A DNA stretch of 64,000 bases, from the NCBI RefSeq assembly GCF_019654915.1, contig NZ_BPET01000022.1, positions 17,855-81,854 of the forward strand, read 5' to 3'. This DNA comes from Shewanella sp. MBTL60-007. GTDB taxonomy: Bacteria; Pseudomonadota; Gammaproteobacteria; Enterobacterales; Shewanellaceae. Positions 9,384-22,044 of the stretch are shown piece by piece. Position 1 is the stretch's first letter. Every line of letters starts with the position of its first letter. The notes below the pieces were generated by a model. The model had not been told where the DNA came from and did not search any database. It was given only the letters and a program-made list of their open reading frames with translations. The position numbers were made by a program, and so were the translations under genes.

Positions 9384-12300
9384 ATGCTAAAGAATAAATT
9401 AACTCCCCTATACGCCGCCATTGCTCTAAGTATCAGTACGCCATCATTGGCCGAAGAGGCTCAATCATGGCAAGTTAACGCGCCAGCAAATGCCCCACTT
9501 GAACAGATAAAAATTGAAGTAAACGAAGGCACCTGGATGAATGTCAGCGTGAGCCCTGACGGTAAACATGTAGTGTTTGATCTTCTAGGCGATATTTATC
9601 AAATGCCTATCGCTGGTGGAGAAGCTAAGCCATTAGCTAAAGGTATCGCATGGCAGATGCAGCCAGTTTACAGTCCAGATGGAAAATATATCGCTTTCAC
9701 CTCAGATGAAGATGGCGGTGACAATATCTGGATAATGGACGCAGATGGCAGTAACCCTCGTCCTGTCACCAAAGAAACTTTCCGCCTATTGAACAGTCCA
9801 GCCTGGAGTCCTGATGGACAATATCTAGTTGCGCGTAAGCACTTTACTGGTAGCCGCAGCTTAGGTGCTGGAGAAGTATGGATGTATCACGTTGCCGGTG
9901 GTGATGGGGTAAAGCTTACCGAGCGACCAAATGAACAAAAAGATTTAGGTGAACCAGCCTACTCTCCTGATGGTCGCTATATCTACTTCAGCCAAGATGC
10001 GACTCCAGGTAAGACATTCCACTACTCAAAAGACTCAGTAAAAGGCATTTATAAGATCAAACGTTACGACACCCAGACGGGTGATATCGAAGTATTGATC
10101 CAGGGGACTGGCGGTGCGATTAGACCAACCCCTAGTCCTGATGGAAATAAGCTAGCCTACATTAAGCGTGATGGTTTCCAGTCATCACTTTATTTACTCG
10201 ATCTTAAGTCTGGCGAAACTGAAAAGTTGTATGGTGATCTAGACCGAGACATGCAAGAAACATGGGCTATTCACGGCGTTTACCCAACCATGAGCTGGAC
10301 AGCCGATAATGATGAAATCCTGTTCTGGGCCAATGGTAAAATCAATAAACTCGATGTTGAATCTAAGTCTGTAGAGCAAATTCCATTTACGGTTAGGACT
10401 GAACTAGCCGTTCAACCCGCCGTTCGTTTCCAACAAGATCTCGATAAAGATGTCTTCGATGTAAAAATGCTGCGTATGGCACAAGTATCGCCTGACGGTA
10501 AGAAAGTAGCATTCGAAGCTCTTGGTAAGATTTGGGTTAAGAACCTGCCCGATGGCAAGATGTCTCGCCTTACTAAGCTCGATAGCGAACTGCGAGAACT
10601 ATTTCCACAATGGTCTCGCGATGGCAAACGTATTGTTTTCACCACCTGGGATGATCAACAGCAAGGTACAGTTAGCTTAGCAACTGTACGTAATAAGCGT
10701 GTAAAGATTCTGACCGATGAGCCGGGTAAATATGTAGAACCGACCTTTTCACCCGATGGTGAAACCGTAGTTTACCGTAAGGCCAAAGGTGGCTACATCA
10801 CTCCACGCACTTGGTCTCAAGAAACCGGGCTTTACCAAGTCGATATCGATGGTGACAAAAATACCAAGATAACGGCTTCAGGTTACCAACCACAGTTTGG
10901 TGCCGACAATGATCGTGTCTACTTTATGGAAAGTGGCGAAACGCCGCAGCTAGCATCTATTGGCCTCAATGGTTTCGAAAAACGAGTACACTACACTAGC
11001 AAGCATGCTACTGAATTCAGAGTCTCGCCAGACGGTAAACAACTTGCTTTTGCCGAACGCTTCAAAGTTTTCGTCACGCCATTTGCTAAGCATGGTGAAA
11101 CAATTCAGATCGGCCCAAAGGCCAATAACCTACCTGTTGAGCAATTAAGTGTTCGCGCAGGTGAAAGTATCAGCTGGAATACAGATAGCGACCAACTGTA
11201 TTGGACGCTTGGTCCTGAGCTTTATCAAGTCAATGTCGATACGCAATATCAAACTGCTGAAGAAGATAAGTCTAAACCAACAATTACCGATCTTGGTTTC
11301 AGCCAAAAAGCTGATGTTCCACGTGGAACAATCGCATTTGTTGGTGGCAATATCATTACCATGGAAAACGATAAAGTTATCGAAAATGGTACGGTAATCA
11401 TTAAAGACAATCATATTGTCAGCGTCGGTTCTTCATCTGTTATCGATATTCCAAGCGATGCTAAGGTTATCGACATCAAGGGTAAAACCTTAATGCCAGG
11501 CTTATTCGATGCACATGCTCACGGTGCTCAAGGCGAGAACGAGATCATCCCGCAGCAAAACTGGGAACTTTACTCTAACCTATCACTAGGTGTGACCGCT
11601 ATTCATGATCCATCAAATGATACCACAGAGATCTTCGCTGCTTCAGAGCAACAGAAAGCCGGTAATATTGCAGGGCCGCGCATCTTTTCAACTGGTACCA
11701 TTTTATATGGCGCTAATGCCCCAGGTTATACTTCTCATATCGACTCACTAGACGATGCCAAGTTCCACTTGGAGCGCTTAAAGAAAGTCGGTGCTTTCAG
11801 TGTTAAGAGCTATAACCAACCTCGCCGTAACCAGCGCCAACAAGTTATCGCAGCCGCTCGTGAACTTGAAATGATGGTTGTGCCAGAAGGCGGCAGCTTA
11901 CTGCAGCATAACCTCACCATGATTGCCGATGGTCACACAGGTATTGAACACTCATTACCGGCAGCCAATATCTACAGCGACATTAAGCAGTTCTGGGGGC
12001 AAACCGATGTAGGTTATACGCCAACACTGGTTGTTGCCTATGGCGGTATTTCAGGTGAGAACTACTGGTACGATAAAACAGATGTTTGGGCACACCCCCG
12101 CCTTTCCATGTATGTACCATCTGATATTTTAGATGCTCGTTCGATGCGCCGCCCTACTGCACCTGATGAACACTACAACCACTTCAATGTTGCCCGTGTT
12201 GCTAATGAGCTAAATGAAGTGGGTATCAAAGCCAATATTGGTGCTCACGGTCAACGTGAAGGTTTAGCGGCTCACTGGGAAATGTGGATGTTTGCTCAAG

Positions 12301-12572
12301 GTGGTATGAGTAATATGGAAGTGCTAAAAACCGCAACCATTAACCCTGCTAAGCACTTTGCCATGGATCACCAAATCGGTTCAATCAAGGAGGGTAAACT
12401 AGCCGACCTAATCGTTATCGATGGTAATCCACTTGATGATATTCGGGTTACCGATCGCGTAACTTACACCATGGTGAACGGTAAGCTGTTTAATGCAGAA
12501 ACTATGGACCAACTCAATGGTGGTTCGAAAAACAGAGGCCAACAGAGAAAACCGTTCTTTTTTGAAAAATAG
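9384..12572 (+). CDS. Exported beta-propeller/amidohydrolase fusion protein
   Basis: 1062 residues. The N-terminus (LTPLYAAIALSISTPSLAEE) reads as a signal peptide with cleavage after about residue 23, so the protein is probably periplasmic or exported. Residues about 40-640 contain repeated WD40/PD40 (TolB-like) blades with the recurring element SPDGK/SPDGR, e.g. YSPDGKYIAFTSDEDGG. From about residue 650 an amidohydrolase domain follows: GKTLMPGLFDAHAHG places the metal-binding HxH at His711/His713, with further His in GHTGIEH and IGAHGQ and the typical C-terminal KEGKLADLIVIDGNPL. The substrate is unknown. A parS-like palindrome lies inside the coding sequence at the domain junction. Confidence 0.88.
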   Translation: MLKNKLTPLYAAIALSISTPSLAEEAQSWQVNAPANAPLEQIKIEVNEGTWMNVSVSPDGKHVVFDLLGDIYQMPIAGGEAKPLAKGIAWQMQPVYSPDGKYIAFTSDEDGGDNIWIMDADGSNPRPVTKETFRLLNSPAWSPDGQYLVARKHFTGSRSLGAGEVWMYHVAGGDGVKLTERPNEQKDLGEPAYSPDGRYIYFSQDATPGKTFHYSKDSVKGIYKIKRYDTQTGDIEVLIQGTGGAIRPTPSPDGNKLAYIKRDGFQSSLYLLDLKSGETEKLYGDLDRDMQETWAIHGVYPTMSWTADNDEILFWANGKINKLDVESKSVEQIPFTVRTELAVQPAVRFQQDLDKDVFDVKMLRMAQVSPDGKKVAFEALGKIWVKNLPDGKMSRLTKLDSELRELFPQWSRDGKRIVFTTWDDQQQGTVSLATVRNKRVKILTDEPGKYVEPTFSPDGETVVYRKAKGGYITPRTWSQETGLYQVDIDGDKNTKITASGYQPQFGADNDRVYFMESGETPQLASIGLNGFEKRVHYTSKHATEFRVSPDGKQLAFAERFKVFVTPFAKHGETIQIGPKANNLPVEQLSVRAGESISWNTDSDQLYWTLGPELYQVNVDTQYQTAEEDKSKPTITDLGFSQKADVPRGTIAFVGGNIITMENDKVIENGTVIIKDNHIVSVGSSSVIDIPSDAKVIDIKGKTLMPGLFDAHAHGAQGENEIIPQQNWELYSNLSLGVTAIHDPSNDTTEIFAASEQQKAGNIAGPRIFSTGTILYGANAPGYTSHIDSLDDAKFHLERLKKVGAFSVKSYNQPRRNQRQQVIAAARELEMMVVPEGGSLLQHNLTMIADGHTGIEHSLPAANIYSDIKQFWGQTDVGYTPTLVVAYGGISGENYWYDKTDVWAHPRLSMYVPSDILDARSMRRPTAPDEHYNHFNVARVANELNEVGIKANIGAHGQREGLAAHWEMWMFAQGGMSNMEVLKTATINPAKHFAMDHQIGSIKEGKLADLIVIDGNPLDDIRVTDRVTYTMVNGKLFNAETMDQLNGGSKNRGQQRKPFFFEK
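11315..11330. other. parS: parS-like site 2, inside a coding sequence
   Basis: TGTTCCACGTGGAACA, an identical 16-bp core to sites 1 and 3, embedded in the amidohydrolase gene where it is read as (D)-V-P-R-G-T just before the amidohydrolase domain. About 22 kb from oriC. Confidence 0.88.
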
Positions 12573-12691
12573 ATTTCATTTTTTAATTTAAAATCTGGCT
12601 AACTTAGCTGCAATTTTTAAATTTCAGAAAAATTATTTTTCGGTTTTAAAATGCCAAAAACAAGACTTCATTATTTTAGAAGTCCTCTAAA

Positions 12692-12727
12692 TAAAAAAGG
12701 ATGTTCCACGTGGAACATCCTTTTTTA
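12692..12727. other. parS: parS-like site 3 within a 36-bp perfect palindrome (possible terminator)
   Basis: Core TGTTCCACGTGGAACA at 12702-12717, extended symmetrically by GGA/TCC-type pairs and then six A on the left and six T on the right, closed by T/A. The palindrome is perfect for 36 bp. It lies about 120 bp after the amidohydrolase stop codon and before the next gene, and the A/T flanks with a GC-containing stem give it the shape of a bidirectional intrinsic terminator. Confidence 0.88.
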
Positions 12728-12809
12728 ATGACTTTATTAACTCAAGCTAATGCTTTATCTTGATGTGCATAGTGAATGGAAATCTTTATCAAAATCAAGG
12801 AAGTTGAGC

Positions 12810-13463
12810 ATGTCCACATCTAGAATAATTGCTTTAGTCATTATTAGCATCACATTATCAATATTAGCTAGCCAACTATTTTTTAAACCACAGGTACAAA
12901 TCGCTGCGACAATACAAGAAGATGTTGCAATGCCCGCCGCCAAAAAAAATCAACAAGCTACAAAAGCCGATGTAAAACTTAAACAAACTTCAGATGACTC
13001 CCCAACGATCACCAATGTTGAGTCCGATAACAGCCCTAACCTATACTTCGAACTAAACGATGAAACAGCAATAAATACACTCTTCGTCAATGAAGCCGGC
13101 GCAATTGAACGTAAAGCTCTAGTCGATGTATTAACTAGAGGAATGAATGACTTTATAGAACAGGTTTCCAACTTACCTGCAAATAGTGAATTTGCTATCG
13201 AGCGACAAAATAAGCTTAACCAACAATTACTGCAGCTTAATAATATGGCCTTGTATGAACAAAATATTGGGTGTGCAGGCCGAATTTGTGCACTCTCGAT
13301 AACCACCAATGAACTGACCGAAGCCAACAAAAAGTTAATACAAAACTTCGACAGCAATCTTAGCTTTGTAAATACATCAGAGAATGCAACGGGTGAGTTG
13401 GAGTTTAAAGCTATCTATATCTATACCGAAGACCCGTCACAACTGGTTATGACTCAGCATTAA
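12810..13463 (+). CDS. Membrane-anchored protein of unknown function
   Basis: 217 residues from the ATG at 12810, chosen because AAGGAAG lies 6 bases upstream; the frame is open from 12750 without such a site. Residues 7-25 (IALVIISITLSILASQLFF) form one membrane anchor, so the rest probably faces the periplasm. The remainder is polar, with an N-terminal Lys/Ala/Thr-rich linker. Two cysteines in IGCAGRICAL are close enough to form a disulfide. I do not recognise a family. It is convergent with tag. Confidence 0.75.
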   Translation: MSTSRIIALVIISITLSILASQLFFKPQVQIAATIQEDVAMPAAKKNQQATKADVKLKQTSDDSPTITNVESDNSPNLYFELNDETAINTLFVNEAGAIERKALVDVLTRGMNDFIEQVSNLPANSEFAIERQNKLNQQLLQLNNMALYEQNIGCAGRICALSITTNELTEANKKLIQNFDSNLSFVNTSENATGELEFKAIYIYTEDPSQLVMTQH

Positions 13464-13474
13464 TGAAGCAATCG

Positions 13475-13526
13475 GTATAAAGAGTCCACTACTGCCACAT
13501 AAAGGCGAGTGTACGACTCTTTATAC
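13475..13526. repeat. 12-bp inverted repeat between convergent genes
   Basis: GTATAAAGAGTC (13475-13486) and GACTCTTTATAC (13515-13526) are exact reverse complements with a 28-bp loop, located between the stop codons of the unknown membrane protein (+) and tag (-). There is no strong T tract; it may end transcription or protect 3' ends from both sides. Confidence 0.5.
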
Positions 13527-13535
13527 TCATAAGTA

Positions 13536-14096
13536 TTATCTTTGATAACAAAAACAGTCCGTGGTGTGGTCATTAACCATGCCTACAGCCTGCATAAAGG
13601 CATAGCAAATAGTAGGGCCAACAAAGTTAAAACCTAACTTCTTTAACGCCTTAGACATGGCTTCTGATTCTGGAGTCTGTGCGGGTAGTTCACTCATTGA
13701 ATCAAAGTGGTTCACCTTTGGAGAACCACCAACAAAACTCCATAAAAACGCTGAAAAATCATTACCCTGCTCTACATAGGCCATATAGCCTTTGGCATTT
13801 TTAATGATCGAGTTAACCTTAAGTCGATTTCGTACAATTCCAGGGTTTTGCAGCAGTTCTTCAACTTTTGCTTCATCAAATGTCGCAATGACTTTAGGAT
13901 CAAAATTAGCGAATGCGTCCTCATAGTTTTGCTGTTTTTTAAGTATGGTGATCCAAGATAAGCCGGCCTGTTGGCCATCGAGACAAAGCTTGGCAAATAA
14001 CTCTTGGCTATCGAAAACAGGCCTTCCCCACACCTTGTCATGATATTCCTGATAGATGGGATCACTGCCTACCCAACCGCAACGCGTCACTTCCAT
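13536..14096 (-). CDS. tag: DNA-3-methyladenine glycosylase I (Tag)
   Basis: Base-excision repair enzyme that removes 3-methyladenine. 186 residues (E. coli 187). The zinc ligands align at a constant +2 offset: Cys6 (RCGWV), His19 (YHDKVW), His177 and Cys181 (HTTDCFCY). The position equivalent to E. coli Glu38, which contacts the damaged base, is Asp40 here ([11 protein letters not shown]). Start ATG at 14096, divergent from glyQ with a 117-bp gap. Confidence 0.94.
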   Translation of the reverse strand: MEVTRCGWVGSDPIYQEYHDKVWGRPVFDSQELFAKLCLDGQQAGLSWITILKKQQNYEDAFANFDPKVIATFDEAKVEELLQNPGIVRNRLKVNSIIKNAKGYMAYVEQGNDFSAFLWSFVGGSPKVNHFDSMSELPAQTPESEAMSKALKKLGFNFVGPTICYAFMQAVGMVNDHTTDCFCYQR

Positions 14097-14162
14097 AGTC
14101 CGATCCCTAAATTTTTAACCAACCAGATAAAAAATAACCTACATAAGCGTTATTCTACAAGG

Positions 14163-14168
14163 TATAAT
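14163..14168 (+). promoter_or_regulatory. Candidate -10 element for glyQS
   Basis: Perfect TATAAT 46 bp before the glyQ ATG. The -35 region (near 14140) is poor, so assignment rests mainly on the -10 and its position. Confidence 0.45.
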
Positions 14169-14213
14169 CGAAACCATTTTCTATTAAGGCTTCCAGGCAG
14201 TAGACAAGCGGAT

Positions 14214-15119
14214 ATGACGACGAAACACGATGTGAAAACATTCCAGGGCTTCATTATGACCCTGCAGGAATACTGGGCGCAGCAAGGTTGCGCAATCGTT
14301 CAACCATTGGACATGGAAGTAGGTGCTGGTACATTCCACCCTATGACATTCTTACGTTCATTAGGCCCAGAGCCGATGAGCAGTGCCTATGTTCAACCAT
14401 GTCGCCGTCCGACTGATGGCCGTTACGGTGAAAACCCTAACCGTCTTCAGCACTACTACCAATATCAAGTAGTACTTAAGCCATCGCCAAGCAATATTCA
14501 GGAACTTTACCTAGGCTCACTTGAAGCGCTAGGCGTAGACATGAATGTTCATGATGTTCGCTTCGTTGAAGACAACTGGGAATCACCTACTCTAGGTGCT
14601 TGGGGTCTTGGTTGGGAAGTTTGGCTTAACGGGATGGAAGTTTCTCAATTTACTTACTTCCAGCAAGTGGGTGGTCTTGAGTGTAAGCCTGTTACAGGTG
14701 AAATTACTTACGGTCTTGAGCGTCTTGCAATGTACATCCAAGAAGTAGACAGCGTTTACGATCTTGTTTGGACCGACGGCCCAATGGGCAAAGTCATGTA
14801 CGGTGATATTTTCCATCAAAACGAAGTTGAGCAATCAACTTACAACTTCGAACATGCCGATGTTGACGTGCTATTCAAGATGTTTGACGACTGTGAGCAA
14901 GCTTGTCAGCGTTTATTAGCGCTTGAAAAACCATTGCCACTACCTGCTTACGAACAAGTCATGAAAGCCTCTCATGCATTTAACTTGCTTGATGCTCGCC
15001 ACGCTATCTCTGTTACTGAGCGCCAGCGTTATATCTTACGCGTTCGTACCATGGCTAAAGGTGTAGCTGAATCTTACTATCAGGCCCGTGAAGCACTAGG
15101 CTTCCCAATGTGTAAGTAG
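14214..15119 (+). CDS. glyQ: Glycyl-tRNA synthetase alpha subunit
   Basis: Catalytic alpha subunit of the alpha2-beta2 glycyl-tRNA synthetase (class II). From ATG 14214 the protein is 301 residues (E. coli 303) and begins [15 protein letters not shown]. The frame is open 70 codons further upstream, overlapping tag, and that extension is not plausible. Class II elements are visible: [15 protein letters not shown] near residues 60-75 and the motif 3-type segment [12 protein letters not shown]. It pairs with glyS 11 bases downstream. Confidence 0.97.
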   Translation: MTTKHDVKTFQGFIMTLQEYWAQQGCAIVQPLDMEVGAGTFHPMTFLRSLGPEPMSSAYVQPCRRPTDGRYGENPNRLQHYYQYQVVLKPSPSNIQELYLGSLEALGVDMNVHDVRFVEDNWESPTLGAWGLGWEVWLNGMEVSQFTYFQQVGGLECKPVTGEITYGLERLAMYIQEVDSVYDLVWTDGPMGKVMYGDIFHQNEVEQSTYNFEHADVDVLFKMFDDCEQACQRLLALEKPLPLPAYEQVMKASHAFNLLDARHAISVTERQRYILRVRTMAKGVAESYYQAREALGFPMCK

Positions 15120-15130
15120 AGGAATAACAG

Positions 15131-17200
15131 ATGAATTTTGAAAACTTACTAATTGAAGTAGGCACAGAAGAGTTACCACCAAAATCACTACGTAAACTGG
15201 CAGAGTCATTTCTTGCCAACTTTACTGAAGAGTTAACTAAAGCAGAGCTAAGCTTTGAGTCAGCAGTTTGGCACGCAGCGCCACGCCGCCTAGCAATTTG
15301 CATCAACCAACTTGCGCTAGCACAAGCAGACAAAGTGGTTGAGAAGCGCGGCCCTGCCGTTGCACAAGCTTTTGATGCTGATGGCAACCCAACTAAAGCC
15401 GCAATGGGCTGGGCTCGTGGTAATGGTATTACTGTTGAGCAAGCTGAGCGCCTAAAGACTGACAAAGGTGAATGGTTACTACATCAAGCGCGTGTTGTCG
15501 GTGTTGAAACTAAGAGCCTTATCGCCGATATGGCGCAGCGCTCACTAGACAAGTTACCTATCCCTAAGCCAATGCGCTGGGGCAGTAACACCACACAATT
15601 TATCCGTCCAGTTCACACCGTGACCATGCTACTCGGAAGCGAAGTGGTTGACGGTGAGCTACTAGGCATCAAGTCTGATCGCGTTATTCGTGGCCACCGC
15701 TTTATGGGCGAGTCTAACTTCGAGTTAGAGCATGCTGACAACTACCTTGTTGCTCTAAAAGAGAAAGGCAAGGTATTAGCCGATTACGAAGCTCGTAAGG
15801 CGATTATCAAAGCCGATGCAGAAGCTGCAGCAGCTAAGATTGGTGGCGTAGCGGATCTTGAAGATGACCTGCTAGAAGAAGTTACCTCTTTGGTTGAATG
15901 GCCAGTAGTGCTTACAGCAAGCTTCGAAGAGAAGTTCTTAGATGTACCAGCCGAAGCCTTGGTTTACACCATGAAAGGCGACCAAAAGTACTTCCCTGTA
16001 TTTGATAATGCCGGACAGCTGCTACCAAACTTTATCTTCGTGACTAACATCGAATCGAAAGATCCTCAGCAAATTATTTCAGGTAACGAGAAAGTGGTTC
16101 GCCCACGTCTTGCCGATGCTGAGTTCTTCTTCGAGACCGATAAGAAAGAAACCCTTGAAGCACGCCTTGCTAGCTTAGAAACAGTTGTGTTCCAGAAGCA
16201 ACTAGGCACCATTAAGCAACGTGTTGAGCGCATCTCAGTGATGGCAGGTTATATTGCGACTAGCATCAACGCCAACAGCGACGAAGCCGCACGCGCAGGT
16301 CTGCTTTCTAAGTCTGATTTAATGACTAACATGGTGATGGAGTTTACCGATCTTCAAGGCACCATGGGTATGCATTATGCTCGCCTAAATGGTGAAACAG
16401 AAGCCGTTGCCGTGGCATTATCTGAGCAATATAAGCCTAAGTTCTCTGGCGATACCGTACCAACAGCCCCTATCTCTATCTGTGTGGCACTAGCAGAAAA
16501 GCTAGATACATTAGTGGGTATCTTTGGTATTGGCCAAGCACCAAAAGGTGCTGCTGATCCATTCGCACTTCGCCGTGCAGCAATTGGTGTGCTACGTATC
16601 TGTTTAGAAAACAACTTGCCGCTAGATCTTGTTGACCTGATTGCTAAGGCACAAGAGCTACATGGCGAGAATCTAACTAACGCAGATGTTGCAGAGCAAG
16701 TACTTGAGTTCTTTATGGCTCGCTTCCGTGCCTGGTACCAAGATCAAGGCGTGAGTGTAGACGTAATCCTAGCCGTATTGGCTCGTCGCCCTACTGCTCC
16801 AGCTGATTTTGAAAGCCGCATTAAAGCTGTTGCTCACTTCAGAACCCTTGAGCAAGCTTCAGCACTAGCGGCAGCTAACAAGCGTGTATCAAATATCTTA
16901 GCTAAAGTTGAAGGTGAGCTACCAGCTGCAATCGACGATAAGCTACTCGTTGAGTCTGCAGAAAAAGCACTGGCTGAAAAGCTTGCTGAATTACAACCAC
17001 AACTAGCGCCGCTATTCGCTGCTGCTAACTACCAAGAAGCGCTTGCACTGCTTGCTAGCCTACGTGAAAGCGTAGACACCTTCTTTGAAGATGTGATGGT
17101 TATGGCTGACGATGAAGCACTTAAGAACAACCGTTTAGCGCTACTATCTAGTCTACGCGAGCAGTTCTTACATGCGGCAGATATTTCACTGCTTCAGTAA
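15131..17200 (+). CDS. glyS: Glycyl-tRNA synthetase beta subunit
   Basis: 689 residues, the same length as E. coli GlyS. The beta subunit binds tRNA(Gly) and is required for aminoacylation. The N-terminus [16 protein letters not shown] is the family signature, with APRRLA following, [16 protein letters not shown] in the core, and an anticodon-binding-like, Ala/Leu-rich C-terminus. Start ATG at 15131 with AGAGGAA upstream. glyQS is a two-gene operon ending at a strong terminator. Confidence 0.97.
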   Translation: MNFENLLIEVGTEELPPKSLRKLAESFLANFTEELTKAELSFESAVWHAAPRRLAICINQLALAQADKVVEKRGPAVAQAFDADGNPTKAAMGWARGNGITVEQAERLKTDKGEWLLHQARVVGVETKSLIADMAQRSLDKLPIPKPMRWGSNTTQFIRPVHTVTMLLGSEVVDGELLGIKSDRVIRGHRFMGESNFELEHADNYLVALKEKGKVLADYEARKAIIKADAEAAAAKIGGVADLEDDLLEEVTSLVEWPVVLTASFEEKFLDVPAEALVYTMKGDQKYFPVFDNAGQLLPNFIFVTNIESKDPQQIISGNEKVVRPRLADAEFFFETDKKETLEARLASLETVVFQKQLGTIKQRVERISVMAGYIATSINANSDEAARAGLLSKSDLMTNMVMEFTDLQGTMGMHYARLNGETEAVAVALSEQYKPKFSGDTVPTAPISICVALAEKLDTLVGIFGIGQAPKGAADPFALRRAAIGVLRICLENNLPLDLVDLIAKAQELHGENLTNADVAEQVLEFFMARFRAWYQDQGVSVDVILAVLARRPTAPADFESRIKAVAHFRTLEQASALAAANKRVSNILAKVEGELPAAIDDKLLVESAEKALAEKLAELQPQLAPLFAAANYQEALALLASLRESVDTFFEDVMVMADDEALKNNRLALLSSLREQFLHAADISLLQ

Positions 17201-17216
17201 CCACTGAATCGATAAA

Positions 17217-17246
17217 TAAAAAACGCGCCATTGGGCGCGTTTTTTT
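17217..17246 (+). terminator. Terminator of glyQS
   Basis: Stem AACGCGCC / GGCGCGTT with loop ATTG and a run of T. It lies between convergent glyS and the HDOD gene; A residues on the left side could let it act in both directions. Confidence 0.88.
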
Positions 17247-17265
17247 ATGATTATTGCTCTAGCAG

Positions 17266-18318
17266 TTAAAACAGCACCAGTTTCTGATGCATTTGCTCAA
17301 AGGTTTCACTGTCTATCCCAGCTTCAAATAACAGTCTATCTAACTGCTCTGGCTGTAACTTACCCGCTTCCAATAACATGGAAGACTCACTGATCAGGTT
17401 GGCACGCCAAATCACCTCGGCAAGGCCACCAGCAGGCTTAGAGTCCATAACAGCGAGACGACTAAGCTCTGTCTCAAATAAGCTTGGTAATTCCCAGTAA
17501 CGCGCCAACAGCGCGCTTAAGCTTAAGGATTTCGCCGTCATCACCTGTCTGAATAGGCTAGAACAGGGTTGCTCACCAGGCTCGGCTTGTTTAAAGGCTT
17601 CTAATAACAATTTAAAAATAGCTATCTTGCCCACATCGTGGAGCAACCCGAGTAGAAAGGCTGTGTCAGGATCGTCTTGAGTAAGTTCACTCGATAGATA
17701 GGCTACCTGCATAGAGTGGCGCCAAATTTGGCTACCAAAACGACGAAAGTAGATTGGCTGAATATCGATGACTTTACGCATCATAGCGGTCGTTACGAAA
17801 CGCTTCATCTGCTCTCGTCCGAGTTGGACTAGTGCAACCTGTAAGCTCGTCACCTCTTTATCACTGCGTCTAAAAAGTGGCGAGTTACATAGTTTTAGCA
17901 CTTCAACACTCAGTACGGGATCTCTCTCAATTAAGGCCAACAGTGTTTTAGTATCGGTGTTCTCATCTGCAAGTTGCTGCTCTAAAGCTGCTACTTGAGT
18001 TGGTAGCTTCAGCACCCTTTCGGCGATGGCTTTTGGGGATGCAAGTGCAGCCTCCACTCGCCTAAATACACTCTTCTCTAACTCGTTTGCCGTACCGCTA
18101 AGTTGCGTGCTAGGAAACAACAGACTATAAAACAACGCGGATAGATCAATTGTCACTATCGAGGGGCTCTCTTGTGGCTGTACAGCCCTCTTAGTCTCAG
18201 GCGCGGATTGACTTTGCCTAGACTGAAACGACTCCATTGACCCACTGAAGCTCTTTGGCTTCTCTATGACGACCTGTTCTCTGATATTAAACAGTTTTTT
18301 AAAGGCTTTACTAAACAA
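17266..18318 (-). CDS. HDOD domain-containing protein
   Basis: 350 residues. The HDOD domain (about residues 100-300) starts with an ALPKAIAERVLKLP-like helix and contains ALVQLGREQMKRF and LLGLLHDVGKIAIF, with the HD pair near residues 226-227. HDOD proteins are HD-superfamily relatives linked to signalling and stress, often without phosphohydrolase activity; the role here is not known. The start is uncertain: the frame opens at TTG 18318 without a clear ribosome binding site, and Met28 (about 18237) is an alternative. It is downstream of gyrB, separated from it by the gyrB terminator. Confidence 0.82.
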   Translation of the reverse strand: MFSKAFKKLFNIREQVVIEKPKSFSGSMESFQSRQSQSAPETKRAVQPQESPSIVTIDLSALFYSLLFPSTQLSGTANELEKSVFRRVEAALASPKAIAERVLKLPTQVAALEQQLADENTDTKTLLALIERDPVLSVEVLKLCNSPLFRRSDKEVTSLQVALVQLGREQMKRFVTTAMMRKVIDIQPIYFRRFGSQIWRHSMQVAYLSSELTQDDPDTAFLLGLLHDVGKIAIFKLLLEAFKQAEPGEQPCSSLFRQVMTAKSLSLSALLARYWELPSLFETELSRLAVMDSKPAGGLAEVIWRANLISESSMLLEAGKLQPEQLDRLLFEAGIDSETFEQMHQKLVLF

Positions 18319-18344
18319 TTGTTATGACCGGACACCAAGTTATC

Positions 18345-18376
18345 AACAAAAAAATCGGTGCATATAGCACCGACTT
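18345..18376 (-). terminator. Terminator of gyrB
   Basis: On the minus strand, stem TCGGTGC / GCACCGA with loop TATAT followed by seven T, 35-60 bases after the gyrB stop. Confidence 0.85.
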
Positions 18377-18410
18377 TAATCAACTTATAAGTTTAACGAT
18401 AAGAATAAAC

Positions 18411-21927
<3,517 letters not shown>

Positions 21928-21980
21928 TGATGACCTTTATAACAACGGGGAGTGTTCTATTACTGAGTCACTTAGGTTAA

Positions 21981-22012
21981 CCAGATAAAGCATGTTAAAC
22001 ACCTTTATCTGG
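21981..22012. repeat. Hairpin between dnaN and recF
   Basis: CCAGATAAAG (21981-21990) and CTTTATCTGG (22003-22012) form a perfect 10-bp stem with a 12-nt loop; flanking TTAGGT / ACCTTAA can extend it. No T tract follows on either strand, so it looks more like an mRNA processing or stability structure than a terminator. Confidence 0.6.
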
Positions 22013-22044
22013 CTGACCTTAAGTCAAGATAGGAAGGTTGGGGA

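Noticed and set aside
13772..14065. 97-codon frame overlapping tag
   Set aside because: Same-strand shadow of tag, whose own frame has all zinc ligands.
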